A stretch of 64,000 nucleotides of DNA from Trichoplax adhaerens (GCF_000150275.1 NW_002060943.1:5359950-5423949); one strand, 5' to 3'; counted from the first letter of the stretch, positions 41,001 through 55,020 are shown. Numbers and translations: made by a program. Notes: generated by a model not told the origin, from the letters alone.

Positions 41001-42879
41001 CATGAGATGGTTAATTCCATGCCTATATGTATATACGGTAAATTAAAATATATATAGAATATCTTCCCTTCTGCTTACTTTTGCAAGATATAATTTTGAT
41101 TTACGTCGGCCAGATATGGGCATTCCTTAAAAATTTGCTCTTTTAAACACCATGCTAGTAGTAGTAATTTAATTGTGTTAAAACAGCGATCATTAATGAA
41201 ATATAATAATGCATGAAATTATTTAATCAATTGAAGGTGTAAAGCACCATACCTCTGCTGTTTGCACAGCTTAATTCCAATGCAATGAATATAAGATTTA
41301 AACAATCTGTAAGGGTTATATATAATATTTGTTGAATATCAATACAAATGCATTAATACTGCAAACAATATAATATTAAAAATCAGAAATTGTTCTTTCA
41401 TTATCATTTTAAGGATATCACTTACTGTGATAGTCACCAACAGCAAATAGGAGAGTCATCAATTTATCGATGCAAGGCCTGTATGCGGGATTTCGAATTA
41501 GTCCCTACCGGTTGGTTATATCACAGAAATACGATATCATTGAAAACAGTTAATTCTAGAGCAGTAAACAGTTGTTAAAGTTCAGCTTGCTGTATAAAGT
41601 AGTTCTAGTAGTTAGTTTAAAGATTACTTGCTGAAAAGCGGTGCGGGCATCAGCGAATTTATTTATTTTAATAAAAAGAGAGCCAACATGAGACCATAAG
41701 CTAACATCAGTATCATCGATATCTATGGCCTGTTAGTACATAAAATAGTCATTATTTAATAAAGGTATATACAGAGTTAACAGTAAACTATAGATACAAG
41801 CATACATTGTTGTAGCAGTCAATTGCTGTACTGAAAAACTCTTGTTTTTCCGCAATGCTACCGAGATTTTTATGTACAGCATATTTGAGTTGAAATGCTG
41901 GGTGGATCATTTTGTTGCTTTCAATTGAATGCTTCAAGATCTAAGCCATATATATAGATATTATAAAATGGTATCAAATATAAGAACTTTTATAGTTGCA
42001 ACCGTACAAAAAATAAAACACACCTACTGTAGAAAAAATACAAAGTTTAGCAAATAATCCTTTGGTGTTATCAGCAATAATACATTGGCATGCAAGCTTT
42101 ACTTACATCTTTTATGAAATCAGAATTTAAGACCTGCGTGTAAAGCTTTTTTGCCTCTTCATAATTTTCCTGCGAGTGAGATTTTAAAGCATCATAATAT
42201 TTACCTTTGGCCTCAGCTTCCTAGAAGTAGTGTAAAGATATCAATATTACGTTTTAAAAAATTATCTTTCTGCCAGTAGTTTGTAATCTTTTATATTCAT
42301 GTAATTTGCAACGTAGAACATCAGTAATAATTATACCATATTACATTGCGAAAATTTTAGACTATCTATTTTGATAGGTATTGTATTTTACAAAAGCCTA
42401 TAGCATGGTGAAAACAATTTGTGTACTACATTTCTAATATTACTATCAACTATTCAGTAGGCAGGCGAGAATGCTGTATGCCATACTATGTCCGTTATTG
42501 AGTGCTGGACTATAAAAGGAAAGTTGATATCAATAAACCCAGTAACTTGAGAAAAAGTTAACAACGTTGGTATACTGTGCTGTAGGTAAAAGGATTATCG
42601 ATCTAATGATGTTTAATCTTAATGGGAAAGACTGGATCTTTGAAATGTAGCAATTTAATAACTATTGTGTATCTTATACACAACCTGATGATGGCTCTGC
42701 AAGGAGTACATAAATTAAGTGGTCAGCGTTTAGTTTCATTAATCTAGTTACTATCTTGTTTAAGTACAATTTCCTATATTATATAAGATAATACACTGTG
42801 TTACCTGGGATTCTTTGGTTGCAATCTCGTCGTCACTAGTACCATCCGATGATGTTTCTTCGATAGCTCGAAATCTACC
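32089..42879 (-). CDS. CABIN1: Calcineurin-binding protein 1 homologue (HIRA complex TPR scaffold)
   Basis: A many-exon minus-strand gene aligned from memory to CABIN1 along its length. N-terminal exons 42879-42805, 42220-42107, 41940-41806, 41729-41628, 41504-41426 and 41306-41253 encode TPR repeats ([59 protein letters not shown]). A basic nuclear-type patch KRRSKRV lies at about 40050. Later blocks are [19 protein letters not shown] (about 35420), [16 protein letters not shown] (about 34560), [19 protein letters not shown] (about 33740) and [17 protein letters not shown] (about 33080). The last exons are 32347-32288 and 32142-32089, ending TTSDLVN. In animals CABIN1 belongs to the HIRA/UBN1/ASF1a H3.3 deposition complex and can inhibit calcineurin and MEF2. 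The protein stops soon after the TPR region, so it lacks the long C-terminal part of human CABIN1. The exon carrying the start codon was not found, and the joint near 33400 is unresolved. Confidence 0.88.
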
Positions 42880-44818
42880 CTAAAATGATAAAAGTACAAA
42901 ACACCACAATATTTATTTCACTATTTGACTGCATACAGATAAAACATCGTAGGAATAGTATGTATTAACTAATCTAATATAACGGTTTTATTAGATCTTT
43001 ATAACGCATTTACCGAAGATACTATATAAACAGTCAACTTCAATTACTTTGATGAAAGCACGGTATGATCGATGATAATTTATGTAGCAGGGTTTCAGAT
43101 AATTAAACCATTGAATGAAATGACTGATAATTAACAAGTAGTAAATAAATAAGGAGAAAGACTTGGAGAATAGGATTTAGCTATCAGCTTACTACTAATT
43201 GAAAAGGAAGTGATTATTAATTCTATTATCTCTACAGTATCTGTGGATTATCAATTAGCATGAGTATACGGGTATATGGAGATAGTACTGTGTACGTACA
43301 CGAAAGAGTACGTATCTCAAGACAGTATAGTATTGTACTTGTTCATTTTTTCAAATGTACATACTGTATCTCGGGATTCAAGTCTTAGCAATGGATTTTT
43401 GAGCATGTATAATAAAATTGACATTCCACAGGATTTTAAGCTATCGTAAGGTGGATATAGTTGTGGCATTTCCAATTAAGGCATAAATAATTATAATTCA
43501 TAATGAACTATAAAAGTATTACTATACAACGAATATCGAATTGGTTGACTATTATTTACTACAGAATTCAATATGGCTGTCGCAGATTGCAGAACCATTT
43601 AATTTGCATGAAGTAGATCTATACCCATATGCTTCTATATCTCTGTCACTGTGCATTCATCAGCATTTTTAAACTCCTTATTGAGAAATATTAATTAATG
43701 ATGTAATAGAGTTACTATACTGTACTGTATTGACGGTGCAGTTATCATGACACTATAAACAGTCTACAGTCAATTTAATTTTTACAATTTTATGCAGCAA
43801 AGCATTATCGAAGGCATTTTTCGTTATCACTGTAATACAGTAGTGAATACGTATATAGTAGATTCATTTAAATTCTGAACATGATTTCAAGTCTATCCAT
43901 TAACCATCATCTGATTATTTAGCAATAAAACTATAGTATGATGCTACTGTACTGAATAAATTGACCAAGCGATGCAAATGCTATGGTATGATATAGTCAT
44001 ATCGTGGTAGTGGTACTAACGTCATTCAACAACATTGGATGAGCAGTACAGTACAGTATGGATCGTGCGATACGGTATTACGCAAAACTATCATTCCAAG
44101 TCATTTCTAGCACTTTACTATTAGTCCATTTCGTCTACTCGATGAATGAGAATTTTGCTAATGACTTTATATTGGGGATATTCATTTCCAATATATTGCT
44201 GTTGGTTGGTAAAATTACGCATTTGTCATACGATATAACTACGGGTGCGTTTGTATTGTTATCACAGAGATCTATCTAGAAGTAAATTCTTTGCAGCGCA
44301 GTTGAAACGATGCTGTAAGAATAATAGGATACAATGCTGGCGTGAAATTGAATTTTACTAGAATCATTGACAGAATTAACGAAAACATTACAGATAGTCG
44401 ATATCAATAGCATTGATTGCAAGATCGGAGAGTGAAGAACATTTGCAGCGTTTGATGTCAGTCAGATTGTTAGAGAAGTGGTAGTCTTAGCACTGCAGTC
44501 ACTCTACTATTCATTATCATTTGGTAGGTCTTTTTGAATCAACAGTCTGTATGTAAAATAGTATTTATTTATGTATAGTAATGATCATTCAATTACAGTA
44601 ATAGATATACCATTGCTCTTTGATTGATCTCTCCTTGTTTTAATCCGCTTATTGACAAGGTGGCAAGGTTAATGCACAGTGAACCAATTTTTTTTTTCAG
44701 AAAAGGTAATAAATGAAAGAGCTTTTGGAAGTAATGAGCAATATCAGAGTATTGCGCTGTGAACAATTGACTATTACTGTAGTGTATTTATTACTGGCAT
44801 CATTTTGGCTGACAGTCG
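42880..44818. other. Upstream region shared by CABIN1 and NUP35, distal part
   Basis: AT-rich DNA between the first recognised CABIN1 exon and the dense pentamer cluster before NUP35. It should contain the missing first CABIN1 exon. Isolated GTAC palindromes occur at about 43290-43345, 43722 and 44045. The 73-codon plus frame at 44058-44279 is hydrophobic, without recognisable motif or splice partner. Confidence 0.5.
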
Positions 44819-45391
44819 TGCTACAGTACAGTACATTGCTACAGTACAGTACATTGCTACAGTACTGTACTGTACAGTACTGTACTGTACTGTACTGTAT
44901 GACCAGAACAGTCAGTCCCCTCTTGATACTGTAGGCAGCAGACGGCACAGTACAGTACACTAGAAATGATTGTTCTGCTTTAATTACAGGACTAGGACAG
45001 GCTGGACAGCTAGCAGGACTCTGGTCAAATTGTGTATTTTTGTCCTACTACAGTACTTCCTGGTTGACACTAATCTCTTGTACTGTACACTGTACACTGT
45101 ACAGTATCAATGTTGGGACAGCGGTAGTGTGGTGCTAGGTACTGTACTGTACTGTACACTGTACAGTACAGTAATCGTCGACTGGCGCCAAAATTCAAGT
45201 CCGCTCTAGACTTGAGCAGTTGGCATTGACTGGTTGGTTCATGCCGTACCTAATCACTACAGTACAGTACAGTCGTTCAGTGCACAGTGTATTGTACTGT
45301 GTGGAAAGTACTGTAGTTCAGTGCACGGTACAGTACTGTAGTGCATTGTACTGTAAACAACAGTGTATTGTACTGTGTGGAAAGTACTGTA
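44819..45391. repeat. Dense GTACTGTAC/GTACAGTAC pentamer cluster before NUP35
   Basis: Blocks of ACTGT and ACAGT pentamers in both orientations lie at about 44820-44960, 45080-45170 and 45258-45391. They include a short tandem repeat (acattgctacagtacagt) and a 30-bp direct repeat at 45285-45314 and 45361-45390. Because ACAGT is the reverse complement of ACTGT, the blocks are self-complementary. The cluster ends about 95 bp before the NUP35 start codon. Confidence 0.9.
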
Positions 45392-45484
45392 CTCAGCTCA
45401 GCAGTCAGGGCACTACTACAGTATACGGCATAGCTAAAACGAGTTGCCATAGCATGCGAAAAGGAAGCGAATCATCCGGAAAGG

Positions 45485-48400
45485 ATGGATCTTCAATCGG
45501 GCATCGCAAGTGAGTATCCCATGCTATTTTTACACATTTGAAACGGAAATAAGCCATTCAATCATGATTGAAATCAGTCAGACGTAATATTGTCAATATT
45601 CTATCCGCTTATGTATGTTGAAATATCAATAGGGATAACACAATCAGTTGATTTGATCAAAATACGTACAGTAACAGTATGCACAGCAGAGAGTACTGCA
45701 TGCGCGTATTGCAGGATGGGCATCACTGCATGCTGCAGCCAATGCCTGCTTAACTACATAACAAGTGTAGCCTATCAACTTGACAATGTAGACTCAGAGT
45801 AATGGTTTAAACTACATTTTATCAAACTTTGTAAGCATTATTTTATGCCATTGATGCAGTATCTTGATAATAAGGGTAAATGATAATCTCGTTTTGCCCC
45901 TTTATCTACCAATATACACGATATACTTCCATGGACGTCGAATACAGTACTGTAGAATAGACGCTATTTTACCGTTACAGTTGTACAAGACTACAAATGC
46001 AATACACTACAGCACTACTGTAGGACAACGCCAAATGGATAGCACATGCTGTTACTTCCTCTATATTATCCCATAAAATACGTGTATTATTACAAATACA
46101 ACCATAGGAAATAGGTAGCAAGTGCTACTTGTGAAGTGAATCAATCCATTAATGACATATACGTCTATGGCTACGAGTAATTGAATGGAACTAAAAGTCA
46201 GACATGCAAACTTGGTCATGACGAGTGCAAGTCATGTATCGTTCTGTTACAAACAGGTTTTACTCCTACACAAATTACTATATAGTAGCATACAGGACTA
46301 TCCTTGTGTATTTGACCACCTACAAACCAAAAACGGACACTATGATATTTGTTTTTACAGTACAAGGTGAATGGAAAATCGTACCGTTTACTCAATTTTT
46401 ATTCTAATTGTTACAGTTTCAACTATTCAGCAACACCAACAACAGCAATATACCACTGATCAACCATCCATTTCGCCAACTTCCAACAGCAATTACCTAC
46501 CACGATACTTGCTTGGTGGAGGAACGCCTCAAGGAAATGTATGTGCACTCATTTTACTTTTAGCGCGTCCGTAGAAGTAAATGCTTGGCACCGGTAACAT
46601 TTGTTAACATTCTAGTACTGTCTATATTATTACAACTCCATTTCCAGTGCCGGAGTCTCTTACTTGAAAAATGACATAGTATTATTATTATAACTTTCGT
46701 CTCTTTGTCATCAGTTATACTGCACCATACACAACTGTAAGAGACAAGGTACAATAATATCGAAAAAATAGTGTTGCCTGATTTACTTTCATAACATCAA
46801 GATGTAACGATCATTACTTTACATGACGGTTGTAGCAGATAAGTATAACATTGTTTCTGTGGCGATGGGTTTAATAGAGTTCTCTTGTTATAGACACCAT
46901 CACGGTATCATCAAAATACTGGCCATCCAACACGGAGAAACCTATCGCGTGAGAAAAGTACATTAACCAACAAAGACTCGTCATCACATAGAAATGCTCC
47001 ATGGGTTACTGGCAAGGGTAATGGTAGTGGGTCAACTCCTTTTCGTAGCAGGCAAGTTGATGCTAACCATATCTGCTTTAAATTTACGATGAAAGCGCCG
47101 ATAAAAAATATAGTACTCCCAATAGCATGTACCAAAATCAGACATCATCTAAAATAAATCGATTGGAAGATAGCTTCCTGAATGGCAAACGCGTACGTAA
47201 CATTTCGTATTCATAACAGCATCGATGTAACAACTATTTTCTTCTATCCGAATTATTTAATAAATTATTCTCAATGCTAACTGTGATAATATTTGCTGCT
47301 AATTTCAGGAGTCATCGTATGGACACCTTATGAGGAGTGACAACTTGAATGAAAGTCAGACGAGCGAGTTTATGAATGCGACACGAACTTCAATTTACGA
47401 TTCCAGTAATATTTAATTTATTTATTATTAGTCATTCTTAGCTACGATAAATACTCATTATGTATTTTATTGATTGATTTATGATAATCTTATATCCGTA
47501 TATATTCTAATACTATGCAGCGGGAGTTCTTGGTCAGTCTTTTGCTTCTCAAGTATCTTCTCCTACTCAGATTGATCCTTTTTATACTCAAGGGTAAGCT
47601 TCCGATCACTGAAAAGAAATGTTTCTTTACTTTTTTCCAACGAAGGTTAACCTTGCAAAAGCAGTCTTAGATTCGTAATTAAAGCATTGATTGTCAAATT
47701 TTTCCATTTACAGAGAAGAAATTACTAGCGATGATGTATTTGATGAATGCTGGGTAACGATATTTGGGTATGCATTAAGTTAAGATGAAAATACGGAAAT
47801 GTACCGGGTGTAAAGTTCAGTTTTCTCTTAGCATATTGGAGATATCTTGACTAAAACAATTATTTGTTATTTCTAGTTTTCCTCCGTCAGCTGCAACCTA
47901 TATCCTAGAGCAATTTTCCCATTATGGCGTAATCGTAAAGCATGTGGTGAGTGTCATTAATGACTTCTGATGTGATAGTGTGAGGCATAAATATACTAAA
48001 TTAGTGGTTATCCTTTACCAAACAGATGCTGGCAAATAGTAACTGGATGCATATTCAATATCAATTTAAGATCCAAGCGAAAAAGGTGTGTAAAACTTAT
48101 AAATTTTACCAGTTATATTTGGTCCTACCCAGTTGTATCTGATCCCTCCAATGCTAACTGTAGGCTATAAGTAAATCAGGAAGGATATTCGGTAACGGAA
48201 TAATGGTTGGTGTTCGACCGTGCATTGACAAGGTTTTTGTTATTCTATCTTTGAAAATGATCCAAAATCGACTTACATTAACGTAGTGACACTATTATGG
48301 TTGCTTTATGCTAATACTAAAAATCTGTTTTATTATGCAGATTGCTATAATCGGTAATCAAGAAATGTCTTCAACAATTCAAAGTCCGGACCCAGTTAAT

Positions 48401-48645
48401 TCTAATATTTCAACACCAAAATCTGCTGCTGGAATTCGCCCACTGGTTGCAACTTATAGCGCAGTTAATAACCAAAATAAGGTTGTATTGATTATAATGT
48501 CGTTATGGAATTAGTAATTATATAATAAATTCTTAAATTTTTACTCTTTCCTTGATAAATTTTTTAGGTCTCTGCAGAGGTTGATACTCCTCAAAAGAAT
48601 GATGGTTTAATTGCTAAAGTAATGGAATATATGTTTGGATGGTAG
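45485..48645 (+). CDS. NUP35: Nucleoporin NUP35 (Nup53)
   Basis: Twelve exons (45485-45509, 46417-46538, 46894-47051, 47114-47192, 47309-47405, 47521-47593, 47714-47767, 47877-47946, 48026-48085, 48164-48232, 48341-48481, 48568-48645) give exactly 341 residues, close to human NUP35 (326). The N-terminal half is polar (LPRYLLGGGTPQGN). It leads to SPTQIDPFYTQG and the RRM-like MPPN domain from about residue 188 (CWVTIFGFPPSAATYILEQF, NWMHIQYQFKIQAKKAISK, GIMVGVRPCIDK). The C-terminus GLIAKVMEYMFGW is the amphipathic helix that binds the nuclear membrane. NUP35 anchors NUP93/NUP155/NDC1 in the nuclear pore. The in-frame ATG at 45485 was chosen because only it joins exon 2 in phase; an upstream ATG at about 45454 is in another frame. 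Intron 3 starts GCAAGT instead of GT. Confidence 0.95.
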
Positions 48646-50686
48646 TGTGTGTTAAACACAAATCAGTTAAACTATTTTATGACAAGTCGTAATGGTAATC
48701 GCTATTCAAACAACCAAAGCATTCATGATATACAGTTATGCACTATGCTTCTCTGACGTCCTGAGATCTTTTTACAATTAACGTAATAGCATATACAGTA
48801 CTACGGGTACTATTAGCAAAACTAAAGCCTCGCTTAAAAGTGCAGCTATTAAGGCACTATTGACTTGTACAAAAATATGAGTATATACTGTATACTTAGT
48901 TTCTGGCTTTATTGGTAATTATGTAGGAGAATTCTTAAATAGTGAAAATTAGCTTCTAAACACTGCGTACTTTCCTTTCTGAATTTTATAATTTTAGAAG
49001 GCAATTAAACGTACTAATTTTTCAACTTTCTAGTATGCCATCGAAATAGTCTTGGTGGCGTATATAAAAATCAATACATAGTAGTTTGGCTAGAATAAAA
49101 CTGATTTCTTAAAATTACTAATTACAACGACGATATAATATATTGTAATTTATACCGTGAATTATAATTAACTATATTATTACCGTTAATGCGGTATCAA
49201 GATACAATGTATAAAGTAATGGATATACCTACTACTGTGAAATTAGTTCGTCAAGAAGAATTAATGCAACTCATGTAACTTGTCTTCCAAATTATTTTAT
49301 ATAAAACTAGTAAATTTTAAAACGTTATATGAATATTAACCATTCTGCAAAGTAATAAAGGAAATTACTATGACGTCATCTTTTTCTGCGTAAGGCTGTT
49401 TTTTGTTACAATTGTTGGCTTGCTTGAAGCTGAACTATTAGAATTTGTACTAATACTAATCGGAATTTCCGTATTTCTACTATATGATTATACTTTTCGC
49501 TTAGTAGTTTCTGTTTTTTTTGGTACTGTACAGATACGTTACTATGCGAGCAATAACGCATACAAACTTTTGTCATGTCTTATTTCAGCATTTGCGTTGT
49601 AGCGATAGAACAAAGTCCTAGTTACCCTCTACTATGATCTAGTAGTCCATGCCTCTACATTGAATGAGGGACTAATAAACACTGCGTACAGTTAGTCTTA
49701 TGCATAGATGCTACTTTGATACTTTCAACCTAAATATTACTTTAATTTATAAGGAAGTCTCCCATTTGATAGATTACCATATCTACTCACGTTATAACCA
49801 TTTGAACACAGCCGTTAATCGTTAACAGATTTATTTATAATTTTCATAGCCTAATCAAAGTCATGATGAGTCTACAAATGCAAATATTAAGAGCCTTGCT
49901 ACCGTAATAACCATTCCTGCATGTTTAATACTTTCTATTAGGACAGGTGGCGAGAAACATTTCGATAACACAGCCGCTATTCTTATAAAATGAATTGCAA
50001 GTGAGTCGCGGCATTTTTATTACATTTAACGTTGAATACTTGTAGAGCAATATAAAAGCATCAGATTATATACTCGTATACCCGCATATTCGTATATACG
50101 TATATGGTATATAAAACGAAGTAGTCTTAGACTTTTTTGATCAGTTTCAAAGGGCTAGCCTAACGTTTTAACAGTTCACAAAAACAAGACATTGCACACT
50201 AAAGTGCAATGGCAGACTTAATACGTACAGTATAGGGATATAATAGTACACATTTGCTACATGGGATACAGTAATCAATTGAAATTATTCATCAGTCGAA
50301 GGTCAACTGTGCTATATACTACTGAACATAAGTTATCATTTACTGCAGTATAACATTCCAAATAGACCATTTTATTAAGTTAAGTTAAAAGGTTTATGCT
50401 GTATCAAATTTCATGCTATCCTTAGCATTTAACATAATTCGAAAGAAAAGTAGAATGCAAAGAATGTAATGGTTGCATCATGTGAGTATGCCAAACAACA
50501 TCAAAATTGCAACTGTAGCCTTGCTATCATATCGCAGAGGCTAAGTAATGAAATTTGACTAGTACAGCAGTTTGCAAATTCAGCTTAGATCGTTTCAATA
50601 AGGTGATTTAAAATTGTTATCTAATATTAAAACTTTCAAGTCTGTACAAATCAACGAGAGTCTCCATCAACGCAAATACGCAAAAA
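48646..50686. other. Convergent intergenic region NUP35/SF3A1
   Basis: Two kilobases between the 3' ends of NUP35 and SF3A1. AT-rich, with short open frames only and no dense pentamer cluster. Nothing assignable seen. Confidence 0.6.
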
Positions 50687-53600
50687 TTATTTCTTTCTTC
50701 CTCCTCTTTCCTTTAATTGTAACTGGATAACGGTTGCTGGGGTTACATTATAATAAGCAAGACTGAAGGAATCCTTGATGAAGATAGTCTAAGAATATCG
50801 GAAACAATATAGATAATTGTTGTGTTAATTAGATTTAAGTTAAAGGACACAACATCAGCAAAGCGTGCTGCTACTAACCCCAATTTGCAACTTTTGTTTT
50901 CCTGACGGCAATCCAGTTGATTCATGTATTTTCGTCTTAATAGTAGATATCTTCATATAGTATTAGTTAAGTTAGCATATCGAATAATAGAGGAATATAA
51001 TATCAAGTACAAATGTTGATATGAATTAGTCATAACCTGGTCTTTCAGAGGTAAATTGAATGATATCATCTGGCCATTTAGCTTCCATTCATTCTTTTCA
51101 GGTAAGGATGGTACTTGCACTTTGAACGTGACGAACGGCTAAAAAAGGTAATAGTTGTTACATCAGAAGCTAGTCTGTAGCATTAGACACAGGAAACTAT
51201 TACGAACCGGATTTCTAGCCAAAAATTCTGCTTCAGGAGTAAGGCCTGTATCTGTGTCTGCTTTTAATTTCTTTTGTAATGGTTCTGCCTTATCTGGTTC
51301 ACGAGTAGGTTCTGCTCTTGGACGTAGCATACCACTTGGTGGTCGTGGGGCAAAACCTCCTTGACCTGGTGGTGGAGGCTGTGGAGCTAACATAAAGCCG
51401 TGCCGAGGTGGCATCGGTACTCGTGGCATGTTTCCTGGATTTGCATGCGAAGGAACACCGGGCGGTGGTGGGTGACTAAATGGAAGTGAAGTTGGCCTCA
51501 TAGTATTATTTGATTGCATTGGAGTAATGCCTGGCGCAAAGGATTGCGGAGGAGGAGGAGGAGGTAGAGAACGAGGTAATGATGGCATAGACATAGGTGG
51601 ACGTGGTAACGTGTTGGTACTCGATGTAGGTGTTGGATTTGACAAATGGGACAATTCAGTTGTCTTTGAAGTTACAGTCGGACCGATATTATCCTCTCCT
51701 TCCCTAGTAATACCTGCTGCTCTCTTTTCCGCCATTTCTACATCTTCAGTAGTAATATTGGCTCGGGCAGCTCGAGTAACTGATCCCATACTTCCACTAT
51801 GACCATCCCAGATAGCTTTTTGATCTTTTGCTTTAGCAATTTCATCTTCTCCAATCTTCTTACCGATGATGGTTTCTTCATCGGCCGCACCAAAGATATC
51901 GGTACGACGTGAAGCTAAATTCTTCAAATGATCACCTATATCACCACCAACGGCATAAACCGCCAATTGTTCCATTCTTTCTTTCATCGACCGATCTCTA
52001 TCACTACGCCATTCCGGATCAAGAAGACCATATTTCATGTGTTCGTCCATTTTGTCGACAGGTACTTTCTCACCAGTCAATGGAGATATAAGGTATTGGG
52101 TAGTTGATTCAGATAGCTTTTTAGAAGATTTTGGATCATAATCTTTCTTAACGACAGCATTAGCAACAGGAGGTAGTGGAGGTGGCATACTAGCGTTATC
52201 CGCTTCGGTGGGTGGAAGTGGGGGTGGTGAACTTTCCTGATCGTCTTCATCAACCTCCATTTCAACTTCAGTAGTTCTTTGTTCTTCTTCATAACGTTGC
52301 TGTGCTATGATACGAATGCCCAATTCTTCCGGTGTTACAGGAGGTGGAAGATTGTCTGTGGCCATAAAAATGATAGAAAGAAAATATTTACAACGTTCAT
52401 TAACGTCGCACAATCTGAAAATTCAATACTACTTGCTGCGTTCAACAATCAAACCTTTTTCGTCATCTTTAAATGGAACAGTTTCTACAACTACGAAGTC
52501 ATGCCAATCAACTTGTGCAAATGCAACTAAAAAATATATTAATCATAATCATTTGTCATATATGTAGCAGTATTGAAAGAATTCAAAATTAACAAGAGAC
52601 TAAAAGGATTTATTTACTTCTCTCTCTATCTTGTTCTGCTTCTTCTTTTTGTCGCTGCTCTTCCTTGTACTTGCCCCAATTTACCGCATACTTTACGCGA
52701 TCAAGTATCTAAACAGATACCGATATAAAATGCGGTCATTATACTTACGAGACTTTAAACTCGGCATGTCAAATGAATCAAGCGAAAATGAATAAAAATA
52801 GCTTGTGATAAACATACATTAGACGAATCTCTGCAGTCTTCCTTTAATTTCTGTACAATGTCTTTTGGAGGAATCAAAACATTGGTGTACTGCTCTACCA
52901 GTTTAGTGAAATATTGAAAGAGTGAATGTTGAGGCTTTAAAAAGTCGAACTGATAATTATTGTGCTCGCGGCTCATTAAATTTGTTAAGAATTGGCGACC
53001 ATTCCTGGCCACAAATAATGCTGTCAGTTTGACGAGATCCCTAAAAGATATACAACGCGCCAATATTCGATAGTATCATTAATATGAATTTAAGAACGAG
53101 AATTCTCGCACAGTCCGAATTTTTATGGTTTTATCTTACAGATCAAAAGCCGATATCGAAGGTGGTTCAGCTATAAATTGAGGAGCAGGTGGAGGATCTT
53201 TGGGTATAAATGTTTCAGTAATTTGCGATTGTATAGATTGTTGCTGTTTCTGCTGCTGTAGCTGATGCTGTTGTTGCTGTTCTTGCAAGGATAACGGTAC
53301 AGGAGGTTCGGTGGTTGAGTTTCCTTCCCGAAAGTTTATTAGTTTATGTTGATAGTACGCGTGATACGGATCATTTGAATTTAAGAAGTTAAATTTGGGA
53401 TTATTTGCTTCATTATGACGTATACGAGTTTCAAATTCCAAACCTAGAAGCGACATACAAATAAGATTAGAGCATAGCATTTAGTATAAATTCAAATTTA
53501 AACCTATCTTACAACAAAGTCGATTTTCACTACAGTACTAATGAACAAGTTGTGCTATAGAAAAATTGTGAATGCAACTTTGAGTGTAAGAAAGCAGATT

Positions 53601-54693
53601 AACCAATATATACGTACCGTTTCGAGCCACAAAACTTGCCGTTTTATCAACGATATCTGTTGTTGGTTGGTGTCAAGGATCTAACAATGTTTTTTACGCC
53701 TCTAATATCAACTTTATCAATTTTTGCAGTAGTTACAATATAAGATATTACGTAATGGACAACAATACGTTGACGTACATGGATAAATTACAAGAAGTAT
53801 AAGATATATACGTATATCATTCACAACAATAATTTATAATTGCTGTAGAAAGGGTATTTTTGTGCTGCTTAGGTAGATGCTGTACACGTACATCGAACTA
53901 CAGAGTGTATTGCTTTCAAATTAGGAATTTCAAAAAATGTTCTGAAATGCTTAAAATTGCAACGGCTTCTATTTGAAAGGTGCGGGTACTACAGCACTAT
54001 ATGTACAAGGTAAATTAGCTGTCAGTAGAATTTACAATACAAGCCAGTAAAGCGTCCATTAACTTCAGATGGATTGATATAGTATACGATGGAGTATGTA
54101 GTGAAAATAGCAAGTTTGAATCAATTTGCTGTTATATCAGTTTTTCCAGTAAGGAAAATTCAAATAGTATTGAGCTCAAAACAACCTAATTATACCCGTA
54201 CAATTTATCTATGTCATTCTACTTTCGACACTGAGTCTCAGTGTCCAGCCAATTGTAAGTATCATTATGAAAATAGGAGATGGTTACATCTTGAACAGTA
54301 CTGTTACATACACTACTCTACAGTATGATTACGTTAAGAGATTACACAAGATTGGAGTGAATGAATTTTCTACTACAGTAAAAGTGTTTTTTTAACGTAT
54401 TATAAAACGTTTTATTCCTATTAAACAGGTAGTAATGGAATAAAAGTGAAACAATCTCTATACTCTCTAGCACCTACAAGGAGAAGTGGTCTAAGAAAAA
54501 GAAAGGAGCATTGGACTGTGTGACTGTCCTATCCATAATCATGTTGAATGTATAATAATGAATGGTTGAAGAGGATACTGCGCACTTCTGGAGGCGGATA
54601 GATAATTCCAATGACGGGTTTGCTTGGCTCTTCTTCGATATTTTGCTCTCCATTGCCATTAGTCTCAATTTGCGAAGCTTCTACACTCGGCAT
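50687..54693 (-). CDS. SF3A1: Splicing factor 3A subunit 1 (SF3a120)
   Basis: Ten exons (54693-54579, 53656-53618, 53443-53140, 53040-52818, 52708-52618, 52526-52455, 52355-51208, 51138-51037, 50950-50879, 50788-50687) join in phase to 755 residues; human SF3A1 has 793. After PVIGIIYPPPEVR come SURP1 (IVDKTASFVARNG, NPKFNFLNSNDPYHAYYQHK) and a Gln-rich linker. SURP2 follows (VKLTALFVARNGRQFL, PQHSLFQYFTKLVEQY), then the VDWHDFVVVETV core. The large exon carries KDYDPKSSKK, SPLTGEKVP and a Pro/Met-rich region with nuclear-type basic residues. The C-terminus is the ubiquitin-like domain ending LKERGGRKK, which binds U1 snRNA stem-loop 4 in the human protein. SF3A1 is part of the U2 snRNP SF3a complex, needed for branch-site recognition. 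It is head-to-head with the PHF13-like gene. Confidence 0.97.
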
Positions 54694-54732
54694 TTTGCCA
54701 AACTGAAAAACGAAGCAGCTTCTCTCTCGCTC

Positions 54733-55020
54733 AGTGTACAGTAGGCTACAGAAGACGTCAGTAGAGAAGTCGACCACGTTTACCGCGTTGCTGACCTTAC
54801 AGTAGTATCATCTTCAGTGTGTGTCATTCGCTGGAGTCCGACGTCACAGTCATTATACTGTACAGTACTGTATGGTTACAGTACAGTACAGTGTACAGTG
54901 TACGGTACGCTAGAAAGAGACGCAACAGAACAGGAAAACCCTTGTTTCTACTACAGTACTTTATACTGTAGTATACGAATACTGTACTGTAATGTGGAGG
55001 CTGATTCTACAGTACATTTT
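54733..55020. repeat. Pentamer palindrome cluster upstream of SF3A1
   Basis: ACTGT/ACAGT pentamer blocks lie at about 54733-54745, 54855-54908 and 54953-55015, beginning within 40-170 bp of the SF3A1 start codon on its upstream side. Several are perfect palindromes such as gtacagtactgtac-type cores. No coding content. Confidence 0.85.

Noticed and set aside
44713-45209. Open frames rich in CTVQYC-like repeats on both strands
   Set aside because: Pentamer repeats have no stop in several frames; the peptide pattern is an artefact of the repeat.
51527-51802. Glycine-rich frame opposite SF3A1
   Set aside because: Antisense of the proline-rich SF3A1 exon; glycine richness follows from the CCN codons on the other strand.
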